Assembly: GCF_014648875.1 (NCBI RefSeq)
Contig: NZ_BMRY01000006.1
Location: forward strand, 372,001-436,000
Direction of reading: 5' to 3'
Source of the DNA: Streptomyces parvus
GTDB taxonomy: Bacteria > Actinomycetota > Actinomycetes > Streptomycetales > Streptomycetaceae
Length of the DNA: 64,000 bases
Below are positions 17,132 to 24,594 of this stretch, in pieces. Within the stretch, counting starts at the first letter, position 1. Each line of letters starts with the position of its first letter. Both the position numbers and the translations under genes were made by a program. The notes beneath the pieces were generated by a model. It saw only the letters and a list, made by a program, of their open reading frames with translations, had not been told where the DNA came from and did not search any database.

Positions 17132-17152
17132 GTGTTTCGAAAGTCGAAACAC
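17132..17152. promoter_or_regulatory. Perfect 9-bp inverted repeat upstream of fxsA, candidate operator
   Basis: GTGTTTCGA (17132-17140), a 3-nt spacer AAG, then the exact complement TCGAAACAC (17144-17152). It lies about 100-160 nt upstream of fxsA, in an otherwise empty 630-nt region, and is AT-rich relative to its surroundings. Short spacer and perfect symmetry suggest a dimeric repressor site rather than a terminator. Confidence 0.55.
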
Positions 17153-17159
17153 GCCTTCC

Positions 17160-17621
17160 GTTCGGCCTCTTGGGTGATCGGGGCACGAGCGGCGGGACCT
17201 TCGGACGGGAGAGCCGGCCGATCCGCCGCCGGCTTTCGCAGGTGGGAGGCTTGCGGACAGCTTCGGAGCCCGCCCGGACCGGGCGCGGTCGCGCGAACCG
17301 CGAGGCGCCCGCCGCGGCCTCGACGGGTCGCCGGGACGCCCTGGCGGGGGCCGTAATTCACTCGTTCACCGGCTCCGCTCCGGGGCGGTCGACCGCCGCA
17401 CGGCGGTCGCGCCGTCCGCGCCCCGGCCCCGGGCACGGGCAGGGCGCGGCCCGGCCTTCCCGGCGCACCCCGCGCGGACGTGGCCGAACCCCGTCGTGGC
17501 GGCCGTCCGGGGGGCCGAGGCGCTCTTGCCCGGCCCTGCCCTCCCACCTACTCTCGTGGCCCCGGACGGGTCAGGCGTGACGGCCGGCCGGGTCATACGA
17601 CAACTGCAGACGGAGGCGACC
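17160..17621. other. Intergenic region between fxsA and the SLATT gene; hairpin only
   Basis: No convincing gene: several overlapping frames are open on both strands but none has a ribosome site and family similarity. One hairpin is present, GACCGCCG (17391-17398) with CGGCGGTC (17401-17408) and a 2-nt loop. The stretch presumably carries the divergent promoters for the Fxs operon and the SLATT gene. Confidence 0.4.
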
Positions 17622-18548
17622 GTGACGGCGTTGCCCGAGCCGCTGAGATCCATGGTCTTCAGGAACGACGACCTGCCCGAGCTGTTCCATCACACGGACG
17701 CGGTCGCCGTGGCCCGCCAGCGCGAGGCCGTGAACACCACCCGGGCGCAGCTTGCGCTGCTCGTGGCCGGCACCGTGCCCGCGGCGCTGCCCTGGCACGC
17801 CGAGGACGGGCCCGCGGCCCGGGCGCTGTACGGCGCGGCGGTGCTGGCCTATCTGGGCGTGCTCTTCACGACCTTCCTCGCCTCCCAGCGCAAAGCAAAG
17901 TCGCATTGGCAACTCAACCGCTCCGCAGCCGAGTTCATCAAATCGAACTGCTGGCGGTACGCGGTGCACGGCGCTCCGTTCGACAGCGCGTCCGAGCATC
18001 CGGAGGCGCTGTTCGCGAACCGGCTGGAGGACGGTCTCCAGGAGCTGCGGAAGGTGGGCTGGGCCGATCCCCGCGAGGAACTGCCGGATTCCGGCGGGCT
18101 CATCACGGATTCCATGCGCGCGTTGCGGAACAAGGCCTACACGGTCCGCAAGGAGACGTATGTACGGGACCGGCTCATCGAACAGCGCCGTTGGTACCGC
18201 CGGCGTCAGCAGGCCTCCCGGCGCGGGGCGCTCATGTGGTCGGGCGCGATTGTCGCGCTGACGCTCCCGGCGCTGGCGCTGAGTGTGCTCCAGACCTTCG
18301 GGGTGGGCCGGTCGTTCGGTCTGACGGGGGCGCTGTCCGCGGCGGCGGCGGCCTGTCTCGCCTGGAACGAGATGCGCCGGCACCATCCGCTGATCTCGGC
18401 GCACTCGCTGGTGGAGCAGGACCTGGAGTCGATGCAGGCCGCCATGGAGACCACCCTCACCGAACGGCACTGGCCGGCGGCGGTGTTCGAGACCGAGCGG
18501 ATCGTGTCGCCCGAGCACACCGACTGGCTGGTCAGACACCGCGTGTGA
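17622..18548 (+). CDS. SLATT-type four-helix membrane protein (DUF4231-like)
   Basis: 308 residues from the GTG at 17622, chosen for GGAGG five nt upstream. Two helical hairpins are predicted: TM1 41-57, TM2 68-87, TM3 203-224, TM4 232-248. Between them is a cytoplasmic domain with the family-type sequence AEFIKSNCWRYAVHGAPF (103-120) and many Arg residues before TM3. SLATT proteins are proposed membrane effectors of nucleotide-sensing conflict systems, possibly pore-forming. The neighbour at 18576 encodes a SLOG-type sensor, the classic partner, here in convergent rather than tandem order (27 nt between stops). Family identity is confident; defence role is inferred. Confidence 0.8.
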   Translation: MTALPEPLRSMVFRNDDLPELFHHTDAVAVARQREAVNTTRAQLALLVAGTVPAALPWHAEDGPAARALYGAAVLAYLGVLFTTFLASQRKAKSHWQLNRSAAEFIKSNCWRYAVHGAPFDSASEHPEALFANRLEDGLQELRKVGWADPREELPDSGGLITDSMRALRNKAYTVRKETYVRDRLIEQRRWYRRRQQASRRGALMWSGAIVALTLPALALSVLQTFGVGRSFGLTGALSAAAAACLAWNEMRRHHPLISAHSLVEQDLESMQAAMETTLTERHWPAAVFETERIVSPEHTDWLVRHRV

Positions 18549-18575
18549 GTCCCTTGGGCGCGGCCCCGGCTCCGG

Positions 18576-19055
18576 TCAGCCGCGCAGCACCCCGTCGCGC
18601 CAGATGACGGTGACCGGGCGGCCGAGCGTGCGGGCGTACGTCACGATGTCGCCCGTGCCGCCGAGACCCCGGGCGGGGAGGCCGTCCCAGACCGCGAGCA
18701 GCCGGTCGCAGTGGTCGGCGATGTAGGCGCCCGCCGCGTAGTACGCCTCGTCGGTGGAGTGCGGGAAGTCGAGCCGGACCTCCCGCGCCGCGCGCGCCTT
18801 GAGCGTCCGGTAGCGGGCGAGGTCGGCGGCGTTGTCGAAACAGGCCTCGTAGTCGCCGCTGGGGATCACGGCGGTCAGTTCGGCGCCGCAGGTGAGGGCG
18901 AGGTCGGCGAAGAGCTGGTCGGCGCCGACCGCCAGGCTGGAGAGCGCCTGGACGGCTCGGTCGGGGCCGCACAGGGCGGCCCGGATTCCGGCGAGCACAT
19001 GGGCTTCCGCCTCGGCGGGGATGGAGCGGTGACCGGTCACTCCGATGCGGTACAC
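18576..19055 (-). CDS. SLOG-type nucleotide-binding sensor protein
   Basis: 159 residues, GTG start. A Rossmann-like fold is indicated by YRIGVTGHRSIP at the N-terminus, AVQALSSLAVGADQLFADLA, ELTAVIPSGDYEA, and the C-terminal glycine loop VWDGLPARGLGGTGDIVTYARTLGRPVTVIW. These are features of SLOG/LSDAT-type domains proposed to bind or process nucleotide derivatives. No membrane segment. It converges with the SLATT gene at 17622-18548 and is likely its sensor. The ribosome site (GGGGG) is modest. Confidence 0.78.
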   Translation of the reverse strand: MYRIGVTGHRSIPAEAEAHVLAGIRAALCGPDRAVQALSSLAVGADQLFADLALTCGAELTAVIPSGDYEACFDNAADLARYRTLKARAAREVRLDFPHSTDEAYYAAGAYIADHCDRLLAVWDGLPARGLGGTGDIVTYARTLGRPVTVIWRDGVLRG

Positions 19056-19172
19056 GGATCTGCTACCCCCTGATGCCAGCGGGGCGCACCCCGGGAGCGC
19101 CCCCGCCCCCGCCGCCCCGTCACGACGATCCGTCGTGGCGACATCCTCTCAAGAGCCCCCCGGCGAGCGGGA

Positions 19173-19200
19173 GCCCCCGTCCGGAATTCCGGACGGGGGC
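19173..19200. terminator. Perfect 28-nt palindrome downstream of sprB
   Basis: Two 14-nt arms with no loop (GCCCCCGTCCGGAA and its complement) lie 42 nt past the sprB stop, in the gap between sprB and the start of the SLOG gene. It most likely terminates sprB transcription. Confidence 0.85.
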
Positions 19201-19241
19201 ACGTATGTACGGACAGCTCCGTACCCGATCGGCGGGGCCGG

Positions 19242-20141
19242 TCAGTACACGCTGACGCCGTACGCGTTCAGGGCTTCCACGACCGGCTGGAAGAAGGTCG
19301 TACCGCCGGAGGAGCAGTTGCCGCTGCCGCCGGAGGTGAGACCGATCGCCCGGGTGCCGGAGTAGAGCGGGCCGCCGGAGTCGCCGGGCTCGGCGCAGAC
19401 GTTGGTGCGGATCATGCCGTAGACGACGTCGCCGCCTCCGTAGTTGACGGTGGCGTTGAGTCCGGTGACCGAACCGCTGTGCGTGCCGGTGGTGGAGCCG
19501 CGGCGGGTGACGGACATGCCGACGGAGGCGTTGGCGGCGCTGGTGATGTCCTGGCTGCCGACGGTGCCGCTCTTGGTGATGCTGCTGTTGGTGTAACGCA
19601 CGATGCCGTAGTCGTTGTTCGGGAAACTGGACCCGGAGGTCGTCCCGAGCACGGTGGTGCGGGCGGAGTTGGCGTACCAGGTGCCCGTGCCGTTGGTGCA
19701 GTGGCCGGCGGTCAGGAAGTAATAGGTGCTGCCGCTGCGGACGTTGAAGCCCAGCGAGCAGCGTCCGGTGGCGGAGTAGATCGCGTCGCCGCCGGAGATC
19801 AGCTTGGTGAACTTGCCGGGGGTGCGTTCGATGCGCAGCGCGTCGGCGTTGGCGCCCGCCGACTTCTTGATCTGGTTGATCTCCGCCTGCGTGACCGTGC
19901 TGTCGACGGTGACGACGAGGCGTTTGGTCTGCGGGTCGATGTTCCAGGCGGTGCCCGCGATGTCGGCGCCGAGCACGGCGTCGCTCGCCGCGGTCAGCTG
20001 GTTGGCGCTGAACGTCCGGGGGGTTTCGGCGTTCGCGGTGGGGATGGCCATCGCCGCGACGGCGGCGAGCCCCGCGAGGACGGCCGTGGTACGGACGCGT
20101 CTCGCCGCGATGGAGCGGTTGTTGGTGCGCTTGATCCTCAC
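19242..20141 (-). CDS. sprB: Streptogrisin B precursor (S1E serine protease)
   Basis: 299 residues, the length remembered for the S. griseus sprB precursor: signal peptide 1-38 (ending ANA-ETPR), propeptide to 114, mature 185-residue protease starting ISGGDAIYSATGRCSLGFN. Catalytic His147 (FLTAGHC), Asp177 (FPNNDYGIVRY), Ser255 (CAEPGDSGGP); two disulfide pairs fit CSLGFN-GHC and NVCAE-GNC. The GTG at 20139-20141 is chosen for the upstream GGAGGAA and because the signal peptide begins there. Chymotrypsin-like specificity is known for the family. Nearly identical to S. griseus protease B by memory. Confidence 0.95.
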   Translation of the reverse strand: MRIKRTNNRSIAARRVRTTAVLAGLAAVAAMAIPTANAETPRTFSANQLTAASDAVLGADIAGTAWNIDPQTKRLVVTVDSTVTQAEINQIKKSAGANADALRIERTPGKFTKLISGGDAIYSATGRCSLGFNVRSGSTYYFLTAGHCTNGTGTWYANSARTTVLGTTSGSSFPNNDYGIVRYTNSSITKSGTVGSQDITSAANASVGMSVTRRGSTTGTHSGSVTGLNATVNYGGGDVVYGMIRTNVCAEPGDSGGPLYSGTRAIGLTSGGSGNCSSGGTTFFQPVVEALNAYGVSVY

Positions 20142-20321
20142 GTCGGGTTCCTCCGAGGGGAATCGGGGGCCCTCCTGTGGGGTGGCGGGCCCGTGAGGCG
20201 CAGTCGGGGGCCTGTCCGGATTCCGGAATTGCCGTGCCCCTGACAATCGCTGACCGGAGTATCGAGGGGCCCGGACGGGAGGCGCAAGAATGCCTTTCGG
20301 CCACGCGGGCCCCACCCGCAT

Positions 20322-20355
20322 CCGGCCCCGAAAACCGTAGGGCTGCCGGGGCCGG
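20322..20355. terminator. Hairpin downstream of the DUF1684 gene
   Basis: CCGGCCCCG (20322-20330) pairs with CGGGGCCGG (20347-20355), 16-nt loop. It follows the stop at 20373 on the minus strand and precedes the sprB promoter region. Confidence 0.65.
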
Positions 20356-20372
20356 AGAGGTGTCGCGCGGGG

Positions 20373-21194
20373 TCAGGCGTCGATCCGGTTCCGCTCCCCC
20401 GCCCCGACCGCCACGGTGAGCGTGTTGCCCGGGGGTGGGAAGGGGCAGATGAAGTGATCGGCGAAGGCGCACGGCGGGAGCAGCGCGCGGTTGAAGTCGA
20501 CGCTCACGCTGCCGTCGGCGGCGGGCGCCCCGGGCCGCAGGAAACGGAAGCGGTAGCTGCTGTTCCCGCTGGTCACATCGGCGAAGACGGCCCACAGCGA
20601 CCCGTCGGGCTCGACCGCGACCTGGAGCGTGTGCTCCTGTCCTTCCACCGTGAAGGCGAGCTCCCCGCCGAGCCCGAGACCGCGCTCGACCCCGTCCGCG
20701 TTGGCCACCCGTACGGTCCGGTCGGCGTACGGGCGGAAGGTCCCGGACAGTGTCCAGCGGGGGTCGTACGGGGTGGCCTCGATGGTCGAGAAGGCGTGCC
20801 GGGCCGGTGATCCCGGGTCGAAGTCCCGTACCGCCCACAGCCCTTCGCGACGGAGGACCACCAGACGCCGCTCCCCCTGCGCGACCCGGGAGTCGTCGAT
20901 GGGTCCGCGGTCCGCGCCGAGCCGGACCTCGCCGGTCAGGGGCTTGCCGTCGACGACGATGCCGTCCTCGGGGGCGGCCGTGAGGACCACCTCGTCGCCG
21001 TCCTCGCGCCAGAGACCGGGGACGGCCGGAATTCGCCCTTCCGGGTGGTCGGAGAGCCAGTGGGTTCCGGTCAGGGAGAGCGGGCCGTACGGGGCGGCGA
21101 CGGCGACGACGCGCCCCTCGTGCCACCGCTGCCAGTCCCGCACGGCGTCCGGCCCGCCGCCGCCCTGCTCCTGCTGCTGTGCGTCCGTGCTCAT
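20373..21194 (-). CDS. DUF1684 domain protein
   Basis: 273 residues, cytoplasmic. The family pattern is clear: VRDWQRWHEGRVVAVAAPYGPLSLTGTHWLS near the N-terminus and the C-terminal SVDFNRALLPPCAFADHFICPFPPPGNTLTVAV, the part with the conserved Cys/His pairs of DUF1684. Function of the family is unknown. The ATG lies 4 nt after the stop of the upstream LLM monooxygenase gene, so it appears to be the last cistron of the putative sulfur operon, followed by a hairpin. Confidence 0.9.
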   Translation of the reverse strand: MSTDAQQQEQGGGGPDAVRDWQRWHEGRVVAVAAPYGPLSLTGTHWLSDHPEGRIPAVPGLWREDGDEVVLTAAPEDGIVVDGKPLTGEVRLGADRGPIDDSRVAQGERRLVVLRREGLWAVRDFDPGSPARHAFSTIEATPYDPRWTLSGTFRPYADRTVRVANADGVERGLGLGGELAFTVEGQEHTLQVAVEPDGSLWAVFADVTSGNSSYRFRFLRPGAPAADGSVSVDFNRALLPPCAFADHFICPFPPPGNTLTVAVGAGERNRIDA

Positions 21195-21198
21195 GCGG

Positions 21199-22491
21199 TC
21201 AACCTTTCCATACCGGCTCCGGCAGACCGAGGTGCGACCGCAGCGTGGAGCCGGTGTATTCGGAGCGGAACGCGCCGCTCTCCTGGAGGAGCGGGACGAC
21301 CCGGTCGACGACGTCGTCCAGGCCGCCGGGGGTGAGATGGGGGACGAGGATGAACCCGTCGGCGGCCCGTTGGTCGACGAAGGCCGTCAGGTCCGCCGCG
21401 ACGGTGCTGGGCGAGCCGATGAACGACTGCCGGGTGGTCGTCTCGATGACGGTCCCCCGCAGGGAGAGCCCCTTGGCCTCGGCGAGCGCGCGCCAGCGGG
21501 CGACGACCGCGGAGGGGTCACCGTGCAGGACCCGGCCCCGGGTGATCCCGGATTCGGGGACCGGGTCGATGTCGGGGAGCGGCCCGTCGGGGTCGTACGC
21601 GGAGAGGTCGGTGCCCCAGATCTGCTCGGCGGCGAGGATCGCGTTCTGCGGGGAGACCTGCTGACGGCGGATCTCCGCGGCCTTCTCCTGCGCCTCGGCA
21701 TCGTTGTCGCCGACGACCACGGTGACCCCGGGCATGATCTTGAGGCTGTCGGCCTCCCGGCCGTACGCCGCGAGCCGGCCCTTGACGTCGGCGTAGAAGT
21801 CCCGGCCCGCCTCCAGGGTGCCGTGCCGGGTGAAGATGATGTCGGCGGCGGACGCGGCGAACTCCCGGCCCTCGGAGGAGTCCCCGGCCTGGATGACGAC
21901 CGGGTGGCCCTGCGGCGAGCGCGGGACGGTGAACTCCCCGGAGACCGTGAACTGCGGCCCCTCGTGGGCGAACGGCCGCGAGACGCCCTCGGGCGTCCAG
22001 GTGTCCCACAGTTCCCGGGCGGTGGCGACGAACTCGGCGGCCCGGGTGTACCTCTCGGCCCGGTCCAGATAGCCGCCCCGGCGGAAGTTCTCCCCGGTGA
22101 AGGCGTCGGACGAGGTCACCACGTTCCAGGCGGCGCGGCCCCCGCTGAGGTGGTCGAGGGTGGCCAGGCGGCGGGCCAGTTCGTAGGGCTCGTTGAAGGT
22201 GGCGTTCACGGTGGCGGCGAGGCCGAGCCGTTCGGTGACGGCGGCCAGCGCGTTCAGCACGGTCAGCGACTCGGGCCGGCCGACCACGTCGAGGTCGTGG
22301 ATGCGGCCGTTGTGCTCGCGCAGCCGCAGCCCCTCGGCGAGGAAGAAGAAGTCGAACTTCCCGCGCTCCGCCGTCCTCGCCAGCTGCTCGAAGGAGGAGA
22401 AGTCGATCTGGCTGCGGGAGCGGGGATCGGCCCACACCGTGGTGTTGTTGACGCCCGGGAAGTGGGCGGCGAGATGCATCGGACGGGGCAC
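21199..22491 (-). CDS. LLM-class flavin-dependent monooxygenase, NtaA/SnaA/DszA type
   Basis: 430 residues from the GTG at 22489-22491, which follows GGAGG by seven nt. MHLAAHFPGVNNTTVWADP opens the barrel; YELARRLATLDHLSGGRAAWNVVTS and GHPVVIQAGDSSEGREFAA are hallmarks of the NtaA/SnaA/DszA branch, FMNH2-using two-component monooxygenases that oxidise or cleave C-S, C-N or related bonds. A separate flavin reductase is needed but none is in this operon. It begins 2 nt after the stop of a second LLM gene; context with an ABC importer suggests assimilation of an organosulfur or similar small compound. Confidence 0.9.
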   Translation of the reverse strand: MPRPMHLAAHFPGVNNTTVWADPRSRSQIDFSSFEQLARTAERGKFDFFFLAEGLRLREHNGRIHDLDVVGRPESLTVLNALAAVTERLGLAATVNATFNEPYELARRLATLDHLSGGRAAWNVVTSSDAFTGENFRRGGYLDRAERYTRAAEFVATARELWDTWTPEGVSRPFAHEGPQFTVSGEFTVPRSPQGHPVVIQAGDSSEGREFAASAADIIFTRHGTLEAGRDFYADVKGRLAAYGREADSLKIMPGVTVVVGDNDAEAQEKAAEIRRQQVSPQNAILAAEQIWGTDLSAYDPDGPLPDIDPVPESGITRGRVLHGDPSAVVARWRALAEAKGLSLRGTVIETTTRQSFIGSPSTVAADLTAFVDQRAADGFILVPHLTPGGLDDVVDRVVPLLQESGAFRSEYTGSTLRSHLGLPEPVWKG

Positions 22492-22493
22492 GG

Positions 22494-23570
22494 TCAGGCC
22501 TCCTTCGCGGCGGTCCTGGCGGCGGCGTAGCGGCTCGCGGGGCGCCCGAGGCCCAGGTGTTCGCGCAGGGTGCCGCCGGGGTGGAAGGTACGGAAGAGGC
22601 TGCGGTGCTGGAGGAGGGCCACTGTGCCGTTGACGATCCTTTCGAGGTCGCGTTCGGGGGTGATGGGCGTGAGGTGGAAGCCGTCGGCCGCGCCCGCACG
22701 GTGCCACTGGGCGATGAGGTCGGCGAGGTCGACCGGGCCGCCCCGGAAGTAGGTGCCGCGCCCGGCGAGCTGCGGTCCGAACTCCAGACCGGGTTCCGGC
22801 GCGGTCTCCACGTCCCCGAGGTCGACGGTGAGCGCGACCAGGACGCGCAGGGCCCCGGGGTCGCGCCCGTGGGCGGCGGCCTTGGCGCGCACCTCGTCGC
22901 GGACGGCTGCCGCCTGCTCGGGGGTGGTGGCCCGGACGTGGACGACGTCGGCGTGCCGGGCGGCCGCCGCGCGGGCCGGGGCGGTGGTGGCGTCGATGAC
23001 GGTGACCGGGCGGCCCTGCGGCGGACGCGGCACGATCGCGGGGCCCTTCACCGTGAAGGTGGAGCCCTCGAAGTCGACGTAGTGCAGCTTGTCCCGGTCG
23101 ATGAAGCGGCCGGTGGCGGCGTCCCGGATCTCGGCGTCGTCCTCCCAGCTGTCCCAGAGCCGCCCGGAGACGTCGGCGACCTCCCCGGCCTCCTGCCAGA
23201 GCGCGTCGGGCGGTGCGGCGGGTCGTCTGCCGAAGAGCCGGGCCTCCGCCTCGGTGGTGGAGACGTCGGCCTGCCAGCCCGCGCGGCCCCGGCTCACCCA
23301 GTCCAGGGTGGCGACGGCCGAGGAGACGTGGAAGGGCTCGGTGTGGGTGGTGGTCACGGTCGGGACGAGGCCGATGCGGTCGGTGGCGGGTGCGACGCGG
23401 GCGAGGACGGCGAGCGCGTCGAGCCCGGGGCGGGCGAAGGAGTCGCCGAGGGTGACGTAGTCGAGCGCGCCGTCCTCGGCGAGCCCCGCAAGGCGGAGGT
23501 AGTGCCCGGCGTCGTAGTGCGGCGGGCCGCCGATCTCGGCGGCCAGATGGAGGGATGTACGGGCGGACAT
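22494..23570 (-). CDS. LLM-class flavin-dependent oxidoreductase
   Basis: 358 residues from the ATG at 23568-23570 (AGAGG upstream; an earlier in-frame start would add 28 low-complexity residues). Luciferase-like features: SLHLAAEIGGPPHYD, VTTTHTEPFHVSSAVATLDWVSRGRAGWQADVS, and GRPVTVIDATTAPARAAAARHADVVHVRA. It is more compact than its downstream neighbour and probably acts on a related substrate. The substrate is not predictable from sequence. 113 nt separate it from the upstream ABC ATPase gene. Confidence 0.88.
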   Translation of the reverse strand: MSARTSLHLAAEIGGPPHYDAGHYLRLAGLAEDGALDYVTLGDSFARPGLDALAVLARVAPATDRIGLVPTVTTTHTEPFHVSSAVATLDWVSRGRAGWQADVSTTEAEARLFGRRPAAPPDALWQEAGEVADVSGRLWDSWEDDAEIRDAATGRFIDRDKLHYVDFEGSTFTVKGPAIVPRPPQGRPVTVIDATTAPARAAAARHADVVHVRATTPEQAAAVRDEVRAKAAAHGRDPGALRVLVALTVDLGDVETAPEPGLEFGPQLAGRGTYFRGGPVDLADLIAQWHRAGAADGFHLTPITPERDLERIVNGTVALLQHRSLFRTFHPGGTLREHLGLGRPASRYAAARTAAKEA

Positions 23571-23683
23571 ATCGGGGACCTCTCGGGTCTGCGGTCGGTC
23601 GGGGGCCTCGCGAGGGTCGTCGCCACGACGGCACCCGCACGGCCCGGGCGTCATGTGCTCCTTGCGTGAAGGAGAGGCGGGTT

Positions 23684-24457
23684 TCAGAGGACCTTGGAGA
23701 GGAACGCGCGGGTGCGCTCCTGGGTGGGGTGGTCGAGTACGTCGGCGGGCGGGCCCTGTTCGACGATGCGGCCCTCGTCCATGAACACGACGGTGTCGGC
23801 GACCTCGCGGGCGAAGCCGATCTCATGGGTGACGACGATCATCGTGGTGCCGCCGAGGGCCAGGTCCTTCATGACGTCGAGGACCTCGCCGACGAGTTCG
23901 GGGTCGAGCGCGGAGGTCGGCTCGTCGAAGAGGAGCAGGCGGGGTTCCGGGGCCAGGGCGCGGGCGATGGCGACGCGCTGCTGCTGGCCGCCGGAGAGCT
24001 GGGCGGGGTAGGCCGTCGCCTTGTCGGCGAGGCCGACCCGTTCGAGCAGCTTCTCCGCCGCAGCCACGGCCGCCTTGCGGGGGTGGCCCAGCGCCGAGAC
24101 CGGGGCCTCGATGATGTTCTCCAGGACGGTGAGGTGCGGGAAGAGATGGAAGTTCTGGAAGACGAAGCCGATCTTGGTGCGCTGGCGCAGCACCTCGCGT
24201 TCGCGCAGCTCGTAGAGCTTGCTGCCGTCCCTGCGGTAGCCGACCAGGGTGCCGTCCACGCTGATCCAGCCCCGGTCGACCTTCTCCAGGTGGTTGATGG
24301 TGCGCAGCAGGGTGGACTTCCCGGAGCCGGACGGGCCGAGGACGACGGTGACCTCGCCGGGGCGGACCGACAGGTCGATGCCGCGCAGCACCTCCAGGGA
24401 GCCGAACTTCTTGTGCACGGAGCGGATTTCGACCATGGCATCGCTGGGTGTGCTCAT
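23684..24457 (-). CDS. Polar amino acid-type ABC transporter ATP-binding protein
   Basis: 257 residues with a full ABC set: Walker A GPSGSGKST, Q-loop FVFQNFHLFPHLTVLENI, signature LSGGQQQRVAIARAL, Walker B LLLFDEPTSALDPE and switch His in VVTHEIG. It belongs to the GlnQ/HisP/TcyN group, which includes cystine importers. AAGGAGG lies four nt before the ATG. It energises the permease at 26433-27311 and binding protein at 27816-28754. Confidence 0.95.
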   Translation of the reverse strand: MSTPSDAMVEIRSVHKKFGSLEVLRGIDLSVRPGEVTVVLGPSGSGKSTLLRTINHLEKVDRGWISVDGTLVGYRRDGSKLYELREREVLRQRTKIGFVFQNFHLFPHLTVLENIIEAPVSALGHPRKAAVAAAEKLLERVGLADKATAYPAQLSGGQQQRVAIARALAPEPRLLLFDEPTSALDPELVGEVLDVMKDLALGGTTMIVVTHEIGFAREVADTVVFMDEGRIVEQGPPADVLDHPTQERTRAFLSKVL

Positions 24458-24510
24458 CGGGCCTCCTTGACGACGGGCGGATCGATGGGTGGGTCGCTGG
24501 TCAGTGGCAT
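24454..24510 (-). CDS. Possible 18-codon coupling ORF before the ABC ATPase gene
   Basis: ATG at 24508-24510 with AAGGA eight nt upstream encodes 18 residues (MPLTSDPPIDPPVVKEAR) and stops at a TGA overlapping the ATPase start codon (ATGA). It resembles a translational coupling leader, but it could be chance; no family is known. Confidence 0.25.
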   Translation of the reverse strand: MPLTSDPPIDPPVVKEAR

Positions 24511-24594
24511 GAGAGGAGTCCTTGGGCGCTGAAGCCGTGGTGCGGGAGGAGGGTGCGGAGATCCGTCGGTACGGAAGCGGGCCGGGCGGGCCGC

